Source of the DNA: Diphasiastrum complanatum
Lineage: Eukaryota; Streptophyta; Lycopodiopsida; Lycopodiales; Lycopodiaceae
Reading direction: 5' to 3'
Assembly (NCBI GenBank): GCA_029204225.1
Contig: CM055096.1
Span: forward strand, 39,406,461 to 39,470,460
DNA length: 64,000 nt
The notes under the pieces are model-generated. The model searched no databases. It was not told the DNA's origin and worked only from the letters and a program-made list of their open reading frames with translations. Of this stretch, positions 10,376-21,420 are shown one piece after another. The translations under genes were made by a program, and so were the position numbers. Position 1 is the stretch's first letter. Every line of letters starts with the position of its first letter.

Positions 10376-11206
10376 GGGCGTGAACTATGTGATAGTGGAC
10401 TTGTGCGTGAAGGTTAGGATGAGAAGGAAGGGATGATAAAGAACTCGTAGAGGACCGCTATGTATAGACAAAATGTACGGTATATCAACCTATGCGAGCC
10501 GATTATCAGAGAGAACGATTAGATTTGAGGAAAGACGCACAAGTGCGCTATGGGGTGACACGTAGGAAGAGGTATCGGACCTGTGCGCATGGAAGGTAGT
10601 AGGAGGAATTTTGATCGTGAAGGGCGTGCACAAATGCGATATGCGGAGCGAAAAAAAAAGTGAAAAAAATTCATCGAAATTTGTGATTTTATATCGAGGT
10701 TCACACGTGTGAAATAACGTCTTGTCACACATGTGGGAGTTGTACGGACAAATGCGAGTGCGACACGTGTCACTCTGTCACACTACACGTGTGGGATTTG
10801 TACGACCGAATGCGAGAGCGACACGTGTTTATAAGCACTCGAATGAACACGCGACACCTGTCTAGGTGTCATTTCACACGTGTATAAGTGTCATCTCACA
10901 CGTGCCTGTGCCTGTTGTCAAATTGAAAGTAGACACGTGTCATAAGTCCGTTGACCACACGTGAAAAAATTTAGTATAAATGGCACGGAAACCAAATAAA
11001 TTTTTACCTTTTGCGTTCTCAAAATTCGCGACATATCATTTTTGTGTGCGCTCATTTCTGTCTGTTAGCTTGCAAGTATACCTACTCGCGCACAAGTGCG
11101 ATATTTAGTATCTGTTTGTCGTACATATTCATCTTCTGCGCCATTTTGATTGTTAGTTTTGGTTCAGTTCTCTCGCGCGCACAAGTGTGATATTCACGCT
11201 ACTGCC
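10376..11206. promoter_or_regulatory. divergent promoter with eight G-boxes
   Basis: The 830 bp between the starts of the minus-strand H3-Ulp1 gene and the plus-strand acidic-protein gene hold eight CACGTG hexamers (starts 10704, 10764, 10786, 10822, 10877, 10898, 10934, 10958). Most sit in a longer ACACGTGT palindrome. A second recurrent motif of the form GCACAAGTGCGATAT occurs near 10537, 10625, 11090 and 11178. CACGTG is the plant G-box bound by bZIP and bHLH factors. Joint control of both genes is inferred. Confidence 0.7.
10975..10981 (+). promoter_or_regulatory. TATA box of the acidic-protein gene
   Basis: TATAAAT directly follows the G-box cluster and lies 226 bp upstream of the ATG at 11207. 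That spacing leaves a transcript leader of about 200 nt. Confidence 0.55.
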
Positions 11207-12320
11207 ATGGCCTCTTCCTCATCATCCTCACAAGAATCAGGCTTGAGTTCATTTCTGAGTGAATTTAGGATTATTGAAAATCTGGACTACTTCCACAGCC
11301 TATTCAAGCCTTATCTACATGTTTTCAAAATTGCACAACCAAATTCTGACATATTTTATGAACATTATATCAGATTCAAAGATATACTTAGCAAGCCTGT
11401 TTTCTCCATAGGTCAACTCCAGTACATGTATTATACTGATCTTTTTCATTTCTTTCCAGTCTTTAGACATAGATTGGATAGAATGTTCACCAAATTGTTT
11501 GATCTTTTCAAAAGTAGTTCTATGTGTCCGTTATGCAACAAGAAATGTCGATTGGTTGAATATCAGAGTAGTTTCTTACTTTTTCTTTTAGTTCAGATCC
11601 CAGATGATGATGAGTTTCCTGTTGCTGCCCTCCTTTTGCACGCTCCTCTGTTCAGTCAGCCATTAAGGATATCAATCACTTTCTTATCGACACTCCTGAT
11701 AAAGAAAGTGACTTCATTGATATAAATACTGACGTTCTCCGGGATTCTTTTATTGGCCAAAATACATCTGATGATGTATCCAAATCTATGGAGGATTTGA
11801 AATGTCTTTTCAATTTGTCTGTATATTATATTAATGATGATGTATATTTTACTATTGTTGATTTATGTAAATTTTTTGACTATCGTGAGGACGAGGTTCT
11901 ATGCTTATTATCCGGCACAATTTCCGAATTCTCCGACTTTGTAAATTTTGAGACAGATGACCTTGTTGCTGGTATTGATTTTGATGATGAGGAGGGTCTT
12001 ATGACCGGTGAAGAATGTTTGAATAATACTTTATCAAATATAGCTGAGGATGGGCGAGGCAGGCCATCCGATGAAGAATTCATGGCATTTCAATCCCAGA
12101 TGGGCTTCCCTCGTCCATCATTAATGCATTTCACTGATGATTCCACTTCAGTACGTGGTCATTATATTGATCATCCTGATCTGGTTGTTGTTGATGATGA
12201 AGAATGTGTAAGTGTTTGATCTTCCTTGCATTTGAATGTTTTCAATCACTAAATGTGTTTTTGCTAACATATTTCCTATTGCAGGATGCTCTCATAATAG
12301 ATGATTTTGCTGCGAGATGA
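11207..12320 (+). CDS. unidentified acidic protein gene, divergent to H3-Ulp1
   Basis: The ATG at 11207 (context CTGCCATGG) starts a serine run (MASSSSSSQESG) and a 120-residue helical, aromatic-rich region ending in a Cys motif (MCPLCNKKC) near 11530. An intron seems to lie between about 11570 and 11660; its exact borders are unclear, with CTCTGTTCAG as the likely acceptor. The second exon is strongly acidic (VAGIDFDDEEGL, VVVDDEEC). It ends at GTAAGT (12210), and a last exon after TTGCAG (12285) adds DALIIDDFAAR and a stop at about 12320. No known domain is recognised. The shared promoter region suggests a functional link with H3-Ulp1; histone-chaperone-like acidity is only a speculation. 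Confidence 0.55.
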
Positions 12321-12811
12321 GGTGGTTTCAGACAACACGCATCCTCATTCTAGAGGGACAGTGGACTGGGCCACTATCTTCGGCATTTCTTGAAGAGTGA
12401 GATTTGTATTGCTCATTCCAAGCTGAGCCCAGTCGGGAAGAGTCTTATAATGGCAGTTAAAGCTTTATCATTTTATTTATGAGGACATAAATTTGTTAAG
12501 ACAAATAAGATCTTTTTTGTCAAAAGATCTTATGTTTTGAACATTTTAGACTTTACTGATGGGAATGTTCCTTTAAGGAGCTCCCATTATTCATTGTATT
12601 CCACTTATATTGAGCTTAGTGGAAATAAGGATAATGCACATCTATTAGATGCATACGCTAGCAGAGAATTTCTTCATGACAATACTACCATAGAATTTGA
12701 TACAAGATCTGATGATGAATAGTTGACACTTTGTATAATACAATCAGTACATTTACACTGGGTATTGCTCCTCTCTTGTTCAATGAATTTGCAAAGCAAT
12801 TCTGAATATGT
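12258..12811 (+). repeat. left arm of a 554-bp inverted repeat
   Basis: It is repeated in opposite orientation at 15218-15770 with high identity. The arms enclose the broken transposase-like gene and one copy of the 320-bp repeat. The left arm begins inside the last intron of the acidic-protein gene and includes its final exon. Confidence 0.95.
12408..12723 (+). pseudogene. arm-encoded ORF, left copy, interrupted
   Basis: This is the counterpart of the open frame at 15306-15638. It has the same residues (CIAHSKLSPVG, MAVKALSFYL, ELSGNKDNAHLLDAYASREF) but a TGA interrupts it after SFYL at about 12479. I do not recognise the family. Confidence 0.6.
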
Positions 12812-12815
12812 CATT

Positions 12816-13134
12816 TGCTTGCCCACACCACTCCCAAGGCCTCCCCAACTCCCAATGATCTAACCACAGTGTCTATAGTGACAGTTAAGAACTGTTAACC
12901 GTTTGCAGTATAGCTTGACTAAACTCAAAAATATTCCCTCCATTGGTTACGAAAGGGGAATATTTTCACTGGATCTAGAATATGATCGCCATCCCGAAAT
13001 TCAAATCAGAAAAAATTGCAAAATGTTTACATATGCACTCCTTCCACGAGAATGGAAATATGAGCGCCAAGTACCTATTGGAATGAAAAAATGAGTGGCA
13101 TTTTCAAATTTGAATCAAGCATACAAGCATGGAG
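12816..13134 (+). repeat. 320-bp dispersed repeat, copy 2
   Basis: Direct copy of 6370-6689. It lies immediately inside the left inverted-repeat arm, only 4 bp from its end. Confidence 0.85.
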
Positions 13135-13239
13135 ATTGGATTGATCGCACATAGTATATAATATAATCAAAGATGAGCATTTTGTTTTGCTTCATAGAAT
13201 CTGGTCATAGTACTTTGATGCAACTGATTACTCTATTAT

Positions 13240-15126
13240 TTTTTTGATGATGACATTATATCATCTACATGTGGATATCCCTGTTGATTTGGCACCTTTG
13301 CAGAGAAGATGAGGCAAAGGAGTTCAAATATCTGCTCAAGATCGTTCTTGTTATAGGGCAGAAGAAAAGAAAAACATGGATTTGTGGACAGATGGAACAT
13401 TATATCCACAAGATCCAAGCACTTTGACACATCCCACATTCTCTTCAATAACTCATTTAGTTACATGGATATGCAATGGGCATAGTGGATTACTAAGATA
13501 TTGTGAAAGATTGCAAAACCATGGAAAACAATTTTATATGAATAAAGTTCACTTTTTAGAAGGTGAGTTAATTCGAATATCCTCTGATTGTCAGAATAGA
13601 GATTGTCATCTCCAAAAGACGTTAGAAGAAAATGAACAACTTAAAAAAAATAATGAATCATTACAAAAGATAGCAATCAATATCAAATCAGAACTAGAGC
13701 AAATGCAATCAGTCTTACAGTCTATTCATATTAAAAACTTACAATTACTGAAGGATGTGGATTTTGTAAAGAAGAAGGCTGAAAGTAAGAAGCAAAAGTG
13801 ACAAAGTTGCAAGGATATTCAAACGCTTTCAAAAAGAGGTTATCGAAATAGAAGGATCCGTGCATTCAAGTAAGCATATTCTAAATTTTGTAAGTTTTTC
13901 AATGACATTTGGATTTAATTTCAGCTATGGTGATATTTTGTTAACTATCTGTTTTTTTTGCAGATCTGCTACTAAAATAATATTAATACATTGTAAACTA
14001 AGTATGATTAATTCTTTGAACAGGTGCTGAAAGAGGATCATCATATATTATCATGGATATTCTCAAGGACATCTTATCCTAGGATCATCAAGGACCATAT
14101 GGATGGAGGATTTCTCAATGTTCCAGGAGTTGGAGACTTTGATGCTGAATGGCACTTAGCAGGTGATTTGAAAACATTGAAATGTATGTATAATGTCTCT
14201 CACGGTGCTACATCAAAACGCCCTTGTTTGTACTGCATGAAAATGACAAAAGATGTAGCTAGGAGTACATGAATTACTAGAGGATATGCAGATCCAAACT
14301 AAAAGCCTGTGCTGCCTATCCCCTTAAAAAATGTGCATGTTTGCACTTTTCATGCAGAAGTTAGATTAATAGAAAAGATCATTTATCTTCATATAGTTTT
14401 TGCTTGGAATACTAAGCCAACATCATTAGCAAAGGAAGCTATCTCTCGATTAGAAGATGTTTTATCAAAAGCAGGACTCCATAAAGGACATGTCAAAATT
14501 CAAAAAGATGAAAAGCTTTCAGGAAAGAATGGGAACATGCCAACTAAGACAAGCATAGGAGGAGCAAAAGCACGTCGTTTTCTATCAAATCATAATGGTA
14601 AGGCTTCTAATATTCAATACTCAATTTGGACAGATATTATTACTGCCACTCAGGACTTCGAAAAAGACGGCAAAACCAGAGTACTAAAAGTTAATGTATG
14701 GAAAAAGCTTGATAGTATGATTGCTATTTTAAGAAAAGAAAAATACTCTGATATTGATAAGAAAGCTGTCCAAAGGACTTGTGTCGAGTTTGTTAATGCA
14801 ATATCAAAAGCATGGGGAGAAGATCACATCACTCATTACATGGTTAGTATAAAATTTTCAAAATGCTTTCAAATTTTCATATATATTTAGATCTAAACAT
14901 AAGACTAACATTATGATTTTGACATATGTAGCACATACTCAGAGATCATACAACATTTTTTGCAAATACATATGAAAGCTTGAGTGTATGGTCATCACAA
15001 GGGTCACACTGGCAAGCACGAGCAGCATTTCATAGAAATACAAAACATGGAGGAAAAATGAAAAACGAAACTACATTTGTCAATTGTTTAAGTGGTTCTA
15101 TCGTAGAGTTCAGATTTGACATATAA
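13240..15126 (+). pseudogene. transposase-like gene, broken, unclassified family
   Basis: Parts in order are: an N-terminal block (LYHLHVDIPVDLAPLQRR, then TGA); LWTDGTLYPQDP and a coiled coil at 13376-13801; an intron to about 14020 (acceptor TTGAACAG); VPGVGDFDAEW, HLAGDLKTLKCMYNVS and CLYCMKMTKD (14024-14272); two in-frame stops; VHVCTFHAEVRLIEK and AWGEDHITHYM to a donor at about 14840; and a last exon from about 14931 (HILRDHTTFF, SLSVWSSQGSHWQA, NTKHGG) ending at TAA 15126. The pattern of a GDLK block with CxxC, then a GxxxITxYxH block and a SxQG block, reminds me of transposase-like proteins of poorly classified DNA transposons. I cannot assign a superfamily. A paralogue of the N-terminal part is at 3.3-4.5 kb. 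Confidence 0.6.
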
Positions 15127-15217
15127 CAAAGTCCACACAATACAACAAGTTTAGAAAAGCATGCAAGTTCATACAAGAAGAGAAAATTAGATGATTGCTG
15201 AGTAGAAGATCATCATA

Positions 15218-15770
15218 ACATGTTCAGAATTGCTTGCAAATTCATTGAACAAGAGAGGAGCAATACCCAATGTAAATGTATCGATTGTATTATACAAAGT
15301 GTCAACTATTCATCATCAGATCTTGTATCAGCTTCTATGGTAGTATTGTCATGAAGAAATTCTCTGCTAGCGTATGCATCTAATAGATGTGCATTATCCT
15401 TATTTCCACTAAGCTCAATATAAGTGGAATACAATGAATAATGGGAGCTCCTTAAAGGAACATTCCCATCAGTAAAGCCTAAAATGTTCAAAACATAAGA
15501 TCTTTTGAAAAAAAAGATCTTATTTGTCTTAACAAATTTATGTCCACATAAATAAAATGATAAAGCTTTAACTGCCATTATAAGACTCTCCCCGACTGGG
15601 CTCAGCTTGGAATGAGCAATACAGATCTCACTCTTCAAGAAATGCCGAAGATAGTGGCCCAGTCCACTGTCCCTCTAGAATGAGGATGCGTGTTGTCTGA
15701 AACCACCTCATCTCGCAGCAAAATCATCTATTATGAGAGCATCCTGCAATAGGAAATATGTTAGCAAAAA
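15218..15770 (-). repeat. right arm of the 554-bp inverted repeat
   Basis: Inverted copy of 12258-12811. Its outer end coincides exactly with the first base of the 3.3-kb dispersed repeat (15771). The arm was therefore probably cut or targeted there. Confidence 0.95.
15306..15638 (-). CDS. arm-encoded ORF, intact copy, unknown function
   Basis: A 110-codon open frame on the right arm, uninterrupted, unlike its left-arm twin. The residues include CIAHSKLSPVGESLIMA, ALSFYLCGHKFVKTNK and ASREFLHDNTTIE, ending TRSDDE. The frame continues upstream of the first ATG-like codon (GLGHYLRHFLK), so this is likely the last exon of a larger gene. No family is recognised. Its retention as an open frame within an inverted repeat could be chance. 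Confidence 0.4.
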   Translation of the reverse strand: MKSEICIAHSKLSPVGESLIMAVKALSFYLCGHKFVKTNKIFFFKRSYVLNILGFTDGNVPLRSSHYSLYSTYIELSGNKDNAHLLDAYASREFLHDNTTIEADTRSDDE

Positions 15771-18700
15771 TAAAAAGACCACAATGCATTTTGATTTCAC
15801 CTGCCAGCTAAGGAAATTTCAATCACGGGGCATAACATCAATGACAGTAAGGAACAGAACAGTTCAAATAAATCGACAATGGGGATAGAAGATTAGTAAA
15901 TTGAGCATAAGCCAGAAGTATCACAAGCAGGTTAGTTTACAAAATTGATTCATGACACAGTACCTGTATAGCAATATTGGACAGTGACCGTAAAAAAATT
16001 CCATCAAGAATTTTCATCAATGACACCAGGTTTTAAGATGGAGGGTACAAATCTGTATATAAATAAGAAAACTTCCAATTTTCAAAGCCAAAAGTGCAAT
16101 GTTTCATCGAGTTGGAAATGTGCCCGATGTCTTTGACAAGGAAGGCTCTTTGAAGATGAACCGACTTATGTAATCTTGAAAACCTTGAGGGGTTACTAAG
16201 TGTGTCAAAATCGACTACCACCCTTCACATGTCCGCAAAGTGCATTGAAAATGAAAAAATTCAATTTGAATGTCATTAAAAGCGTGGAATAAGGCTAGGA
16301 AACATGGAGACAAATATAGTTGGGAAAGATACCTTTGATAGAATCCAATTAGGAAGGTTCCTTGTCCAAGATTCTCCCTCAAGTGACTTTAAAAGATGTC
16401 ACGTGTAAAAAAGGAGGATGAAATATACCATCAATTCAGTGCATCCAACCAATTTCGAACCCTGTGTCAAAAGAGACTCTTGTCAAAAGAAAAAAAGGTG
16501 AACACTTCACCTTCAACATGAAATAGTTGACTTTGCAACTTTGGTTGCCGATAATGCACCCAGTATGGAAAATGATCGAACAAGAAAAACCAAATCGGGC
16601 CCATGGGGAGACTTCCGGTTATTGAAGCAGCTACTTAAGTAAGAAAAAATTGCTAGAAATGCTAAAAATACTAAAAATACTAAAAGTGCTCGACAAACAC
16701 TTTCAGATGGGTTAGTCGATAAATTTTTTACCACGGAACCAATGGACTTGGGAAAAATTAACGTAGCATGTGAATTACAGAAATAAAACCAAACAGCTAA
16801 TATTACCGGTGACATTGACATGGATCGAAATTTAAGTGAAAACTTTAATGTGGCGACAACTAAAATTTGACAGAAAAAGGAGAAACTCCACTCGAGATCT
16901 AAAACTTACAATGCAATTCTTCAATTCAAACGTCAAAGTACTACATATGAAATTTGACAGAAAAAGGAGAAACTCCACTCGAGATCTAAAACTTACAATG
17001 CAATTCTTCAATTCAAACGTCAAAGTACTACCTATGAAGTTTGACCGGTAAAGTCATTTGCAAAAATCCGGCTATGTGGATAATGGATAAATTCTAAAGT
17101 TGAAGTTTGAAAGTTTGGAGCTATTGGATAAGACATTTGGAAATGGCAAAATTCCACATGGAAGTTCCCACAAAACGTCACATGAAGTTTGGAAAAGAAA
17201 TGAAACTCCTATAAAGAAGTGGGGAAGAGGAGAATTAAAAAGATAACAAGAGAACAAGAGTAAGGACGTTTTTCATAAGAGCGAGTTTTGACGAGAGTTT
17301 CAAAGACCTTGGGATGAGTACATTTTGGAAAAGAGTGAGTGTATCTTAGAACTATTCCTTATGAGTGTGTGAGAGTGTTGAGAGGAGTGTTGAGCATCAG
17401 TGTCAGCTTTGAATGGGAGGCAAGCTTGAATTTAAGTTGATATAACTTTTGAGAGAATTTTCCTTGCGAGAATGGAGATCCGAAGCTGCATAATGCACTC
17501 ATGCACACATGCTACATCTGTTGATGATCTAAAGTCTATTTGAGCCTTGCAGTAAGCCTAATGCATAAGCTTGTTAATTACTAAGAACTGTAAACCTGTT
17601 ATGAGCTTATGAGGACGGTCAGCATCATGGCTTCTTTCTTCTAAAAATAATAGCCATGTATCGCTGATGAGGATCAACAATTAGAGCAGGTTCTAGAACG
17701 CAGGCGATATGACAACAATTACATCAAAGAACAGAGAGATCAATTGAGAAGATGGTTAAATTCTGAGATGTGTTGAAAATCGTTCTCTGTTGTTATCTAC
17801 AGTTATCATTGATCGATTAATCTCAATCATGGGCCAGAAGTCTACTACCGAGCCTGAGAGATAATTCTACTCATGCTGAGTCAATCAGAGGATAATCTAG
17901 CCATTTCATTAATAAGGCTGTTGATCCAACGCTGAGCCAGATGGCAATTTTCATGACCAACCATTACTGCCAGCTATGAGGGAGAGAGACTGTGGATAAA
18001 AGAGGCCATCACGATTAGTGAGCCTTCGCTGTCTTCCCAACTCAGATGAGTATCTGAGCATTGCCAGTTGAATGCCATTTATGGACTGAGTGCTACTGGT
18101 AGAATGTAGATTCACAATAAATAACATTTGATTCAAGTAGAAAATCAGATGTGCATCAGACCTCATTAATCCTGAAGTTGTATTATATAAGATTGAATGA
18201 GCTGCATGAGCGTCAGCTCCCTAATCTGAGTTTCACACATGTTTTGAGCATAGTTATCAAACCTCCTGAGTGTTGCTTCTGATACAATCTTTGAGCAAAC
18301 ATCTAAACTGGAAATTATCTGAGCCAGATGAATCTACTTAGAATGCAACTATCAAGCTGTCTAAGCACACCATCTACAATAAGTCTGTGCCATTGTTGCT
18401 ACTAGAGGGATCTCCGGGCCTTCACTACCGCTCCAGCACATCCCTTCGCAGGCCTACCATTGTTGTCAAATGAGTGAGCTATCTGACCTATTGAACTAAG
18501 TCTTACTATCAGATGGAAGCCACTGATCTAAGCGCTGCTATTTTAACATGGATAGTTATAGTTCTGTTCGCCAATTCAGAGATAAAAATCATTGTTTAAA
18601 CGATGCTTTCTGAGTGGAGAACAGAAGTGAGTACATTTGAGAACCACGTGTTGCATCTTGAACAAATTGATACCAGCTGTGTGAAGATCTGAGCCTATCA

Positions 18701-19094
18701 TCGCTGGCCCTTGAGCAGGCGCTGATCTGTCTACAAATTTTTCAGACCTCTAACAATTGAATCTGCCTACTCGCTGACCTGCCAAGACTCTGAGTTAAGT
18801 TGAAGGATAACGTGCTGTCTGCATTAATGGAAGTTCATATTGCTACTTACTATAAGCTACTGAAGGGCGAATCAAACCATCTCAAAAATGAATGAGTACG
18901 AGCTGATGTCGTATTGCGATAGCCAGTTGTCATCAAATCGTTGTCTTCATGGGAGTATGTACGAGGAGCGCTCAATCCAGAAGAACCTGATCATTAAAGC
19001 AGATTCCAGAGAACCTGATCATATCACTCCATCGTTGGCCCATGACTACCTCCAGTGCATTTCCTACCAAAGGGAGTCAGTCTCCGACATGAAG
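15771..19094. repeat. 3.3-kb dispersed repeat, copy 1 (non-coding)
   Basis: It matches 35682-38502 in the same orientation over its whole length, with indels. Both copies begin TAAAAAGACCA and lose similarity after a shared ACATGAAGT. No credible ORF or transposase domain is seen, so it is a non-autonomous element of unknown class. Copy 1 contains about 440 bp (16611-17048) that copy 2 lacks, including the 87-bp tandem repeat. Confidence 0.85.
16864..17043. repeat. 87-bp tandem repeat, about two units
   Basis: Units start at 16864 and 16951, and a third starts at 17038 and breaks off. The first two are almost identical and carry AAAAAGGAGAAACTCC and CTCGAGATC. The third unit degenerates at once. 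Confidence 0.95.
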
Positions 19095-19444
19095 TCTTCT
19101 CAACCCAAGATTGCCACTACCCTGCTCCACCTTTCAATCCACTTCACTCAGTAATTGACGGATTACCGAAGAAGTTTTGGCCAATTTTCTGTCACAGCCG
19201 TTTTCCGAAGCAACCCACCATTTTGAGCAATTTCTTCGTGAATTCTCCCCGGAATTCACCTTACGACGATCATTTTGATCTTCCCCGAAGCTCTGTTCGA
19301 AGAAACTTTGCTGTCTCTTGCCATCCGGATTGCCAATACCTCATATGGAGTCTTCTCTCGTGAGACGCTTTGACTGTTATTTTTCCTGGTGAAAGACGCT
19401 ATCCCATAGCTCCACCAGATCGTGCATACCTGCAACACCTTTAC
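19095..19444 (-). mobile_element. leader of a minus-strand LTR element
   Basis: This lies downstream (on the minus strand) of the primer-binding site at 19445-19456 and would be the start of the internal region. A 60-codon minus frame (19256-19438) shows no gag similarity. The rest of the element cannot be followed beyond the 3.3-kb repeat. Confidence 0.4.
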
Positions 19445-19456
19445 GCTCTGATACCA
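19445..19456 (-). promoter_or_regulatory. primer-binding site, initiator tRNA-Met type
   Basis: The minus strand reads TGGTATCAGAGC, the standard complement of the 3' end of initiator tRNA-Met used by many plant copia elements. It lies 3 bp from the end of the LTR at 19460. Confidence 0.85.
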
Positions 19457-19459
19457 AGT

Positions 19460-19889
19460 TGAAATTACGATAGAATCTAGTGTAGTATGCAGATCACATC
19501 ACACAATCACCATAGCCACTCCTCACAAGCTCTCATAGATGGCATAGCAAAAGTTAATAGATTACAACGAGAAAACTGTACATATAGTAAAAGCCCCAAC
19601 ATGCATGGGCTCGACAAGTGTCAACTCACTGACAAACTCATGACATACCCTTGAGTATAGCACATGCCATAAAAAATACATTGTACAGGCTAATTTCCCT
19701 ACGTGTGGCTACACGGCTAACCCAAGTAGCCATCTACGAGAAAAGTGCTTGACTGATATAATGATAGTGGGTCACGTCCCAATCACTACTGAAAACAGTA
19801 AACAGACTAATTGTACATTTATTACAGTATCGCATTTAGAGCGTACATAAAATGTATATCAGATTAACTCTGATTTCTAACTTATATCA
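19460..19889 (-). repeat. LTR of a minus-strand retroelement
   Basis: A 430-bp segment running TG to CA next to a canonical primer-binding site. On the minus strand it begins TGATATAAG and ends ATTTCA. Its right edge abuts the 5'-truncated family-C copia gag, so it probably inserted into that element. No second LTR was found. Confidence 0.6.
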
Positions 19890-19904
19890 CATACACATAT
19901 TGGC

Positions 19905-20820
19905 CACATAGCTGAAGCTAAAACTTTGAAAGAAGTTTGGGACATCCTGAGCTCACTATATGATGTGAGAGACGTGACTACCAAGTTACATCTTTGAAGG
20001 AAATTCTTCACACTCAAGATGTCAAATGTTGATTCTCTTCAGAATCATATTAACCAGTTTAAAAATCTCTTGCAACAGATGGTCGCTGTCGGATCTATCA
20101 TAGACGATCAAGATGCAATAATGACATTGTTTTCAAGCTTGCTCTCTACATATGAGAACTGGGTGATGATCATCACGACACACTCAGATTTAACTCATTC
20201 CAAAGTTATCACTATGTTGCTGCAAGAAGATAATCGAAGAAGTCAAGACACTTCATCTACCTCTTCGTCTCATGCTCTATATGTCAACAAGGGCTAGAAA
20301 CGACAGAAGCAGAAAAGATCCAAGTAGTCTGCATCGAATTAGAAGCAGACTTAAAGTCAAGAACAATCATCAAATCCACATTCGTCAAAGAATAAAATGT
20401 TTTGCAGGTATTGCAAATGCAATAACCATGAGATCCAGGATTGCCGAATTCTCAAAGCGAAGAATGCAGCCAAGCAACCTGATCAACAAGCAAATATAGT
20501 CACAACATCTCCTAAAGTCGAAATGGACGAAGGCACTTTTATGGTCAAAGACAAATACATGAATTTGGATGATTTGTGGTTTCTGGATTCCGGAGCTACT
20601 CCAATTATCGTGAGTTTTTCCAATCCTATACGCCTTACAACACAAAGAAGTATGTTCATCTTGGTGACAATAGTACTCACACTATCGAAGGTGAAGGTAC
20701 TGTAAAATTAAGATTCCAACATGATCAATTCAAACTACTGTCAAAAGTTTTGTATGTTCCTAAACTCTCTACAAATCTGTTATTAGTAAATTTCGAACAT
20801 GTCCAGACAATCCATGGCTC
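19905..20820 (+). pseudogene. copia gag and protease (family C)
   Basis: The UBN2-type gag has AEAKTLKEVWDILSSLYD, an in-frame stop, then LQNHINQFKNLLQQM and IIDDQDAIMTLFSSL. The nucleocapsid knuckle CRYCKCNNHEIQDC fits CX2CX4HX4C. The protease site WFLDSGATPIIV keeps the Asp-Ser-Gly-Ala loop. Frames change at about 20300 and 20600. Confidence 0.85.
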
Positions 20821-20859
20821 TTGATCTCGACTATCCTTCTGGTTAAGTCGATCTCCCTG

Positions 20860-21420
20860 TCTGTCATAGCTGCATTCTTGGAAAGCAGACTAGGATTTCA
20901 TTCAGATCAAGTCATAGGCATGCAGCAAATGGTTTGTTAGATGTTGGTCATACAGATATATGTGGACCTATGCAAACTCCTTCATTGCTAGATGCAAATT
21001 ATTTCATTACCTTTATTGACGAATTCTCCAAAAGAACAACTGTTTATTTCATTAAATAGAAATCAGAAGCTTCCATCAAGTTCAGACAATTCAAAGATCA
21101 TGCAGAAAATCAATTTGGTAAACGAATCAAAGCACTAAGATTAGATAACAGGGGAGAATATATCTCCACCGAATTTAAGGAGTATTGTCTTAACAATGGC
21201 ATTGAACAACAATACATAACCTCCTATTCGCCTCAATCAAATGGTCTTGTTGATTAAAAGAACATAACCTTAGTCGTCGACAAAGTGCATGTTATCACAT
21301 GCGACACTTCTGAAGGCCTTCTGGGCTAAAGCTATTTCAACAACAACTTATATTCAGAACAGATGTCCTACTAAAGGTCTCTCAGACAAAATACCATTCG
21401 CATTTTGGACAGGTACCAAA
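20860..21420 (+). pseudogene. copia integrase (family C)
   Basis: The GAG-pre-integrase tail (CHSCILGKQT) and core are readable through several stops: VGHTDICGPMQTPSLL, ITFIDEFSKRTTVYF, LRLDNRGEYIS and SPQSNGLVD. The D,D part of the DDE triad is visible. The Glu of the third motif (normally after NGLVE) is changed to Asp, followed by a stop. Confidence 0.8.
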
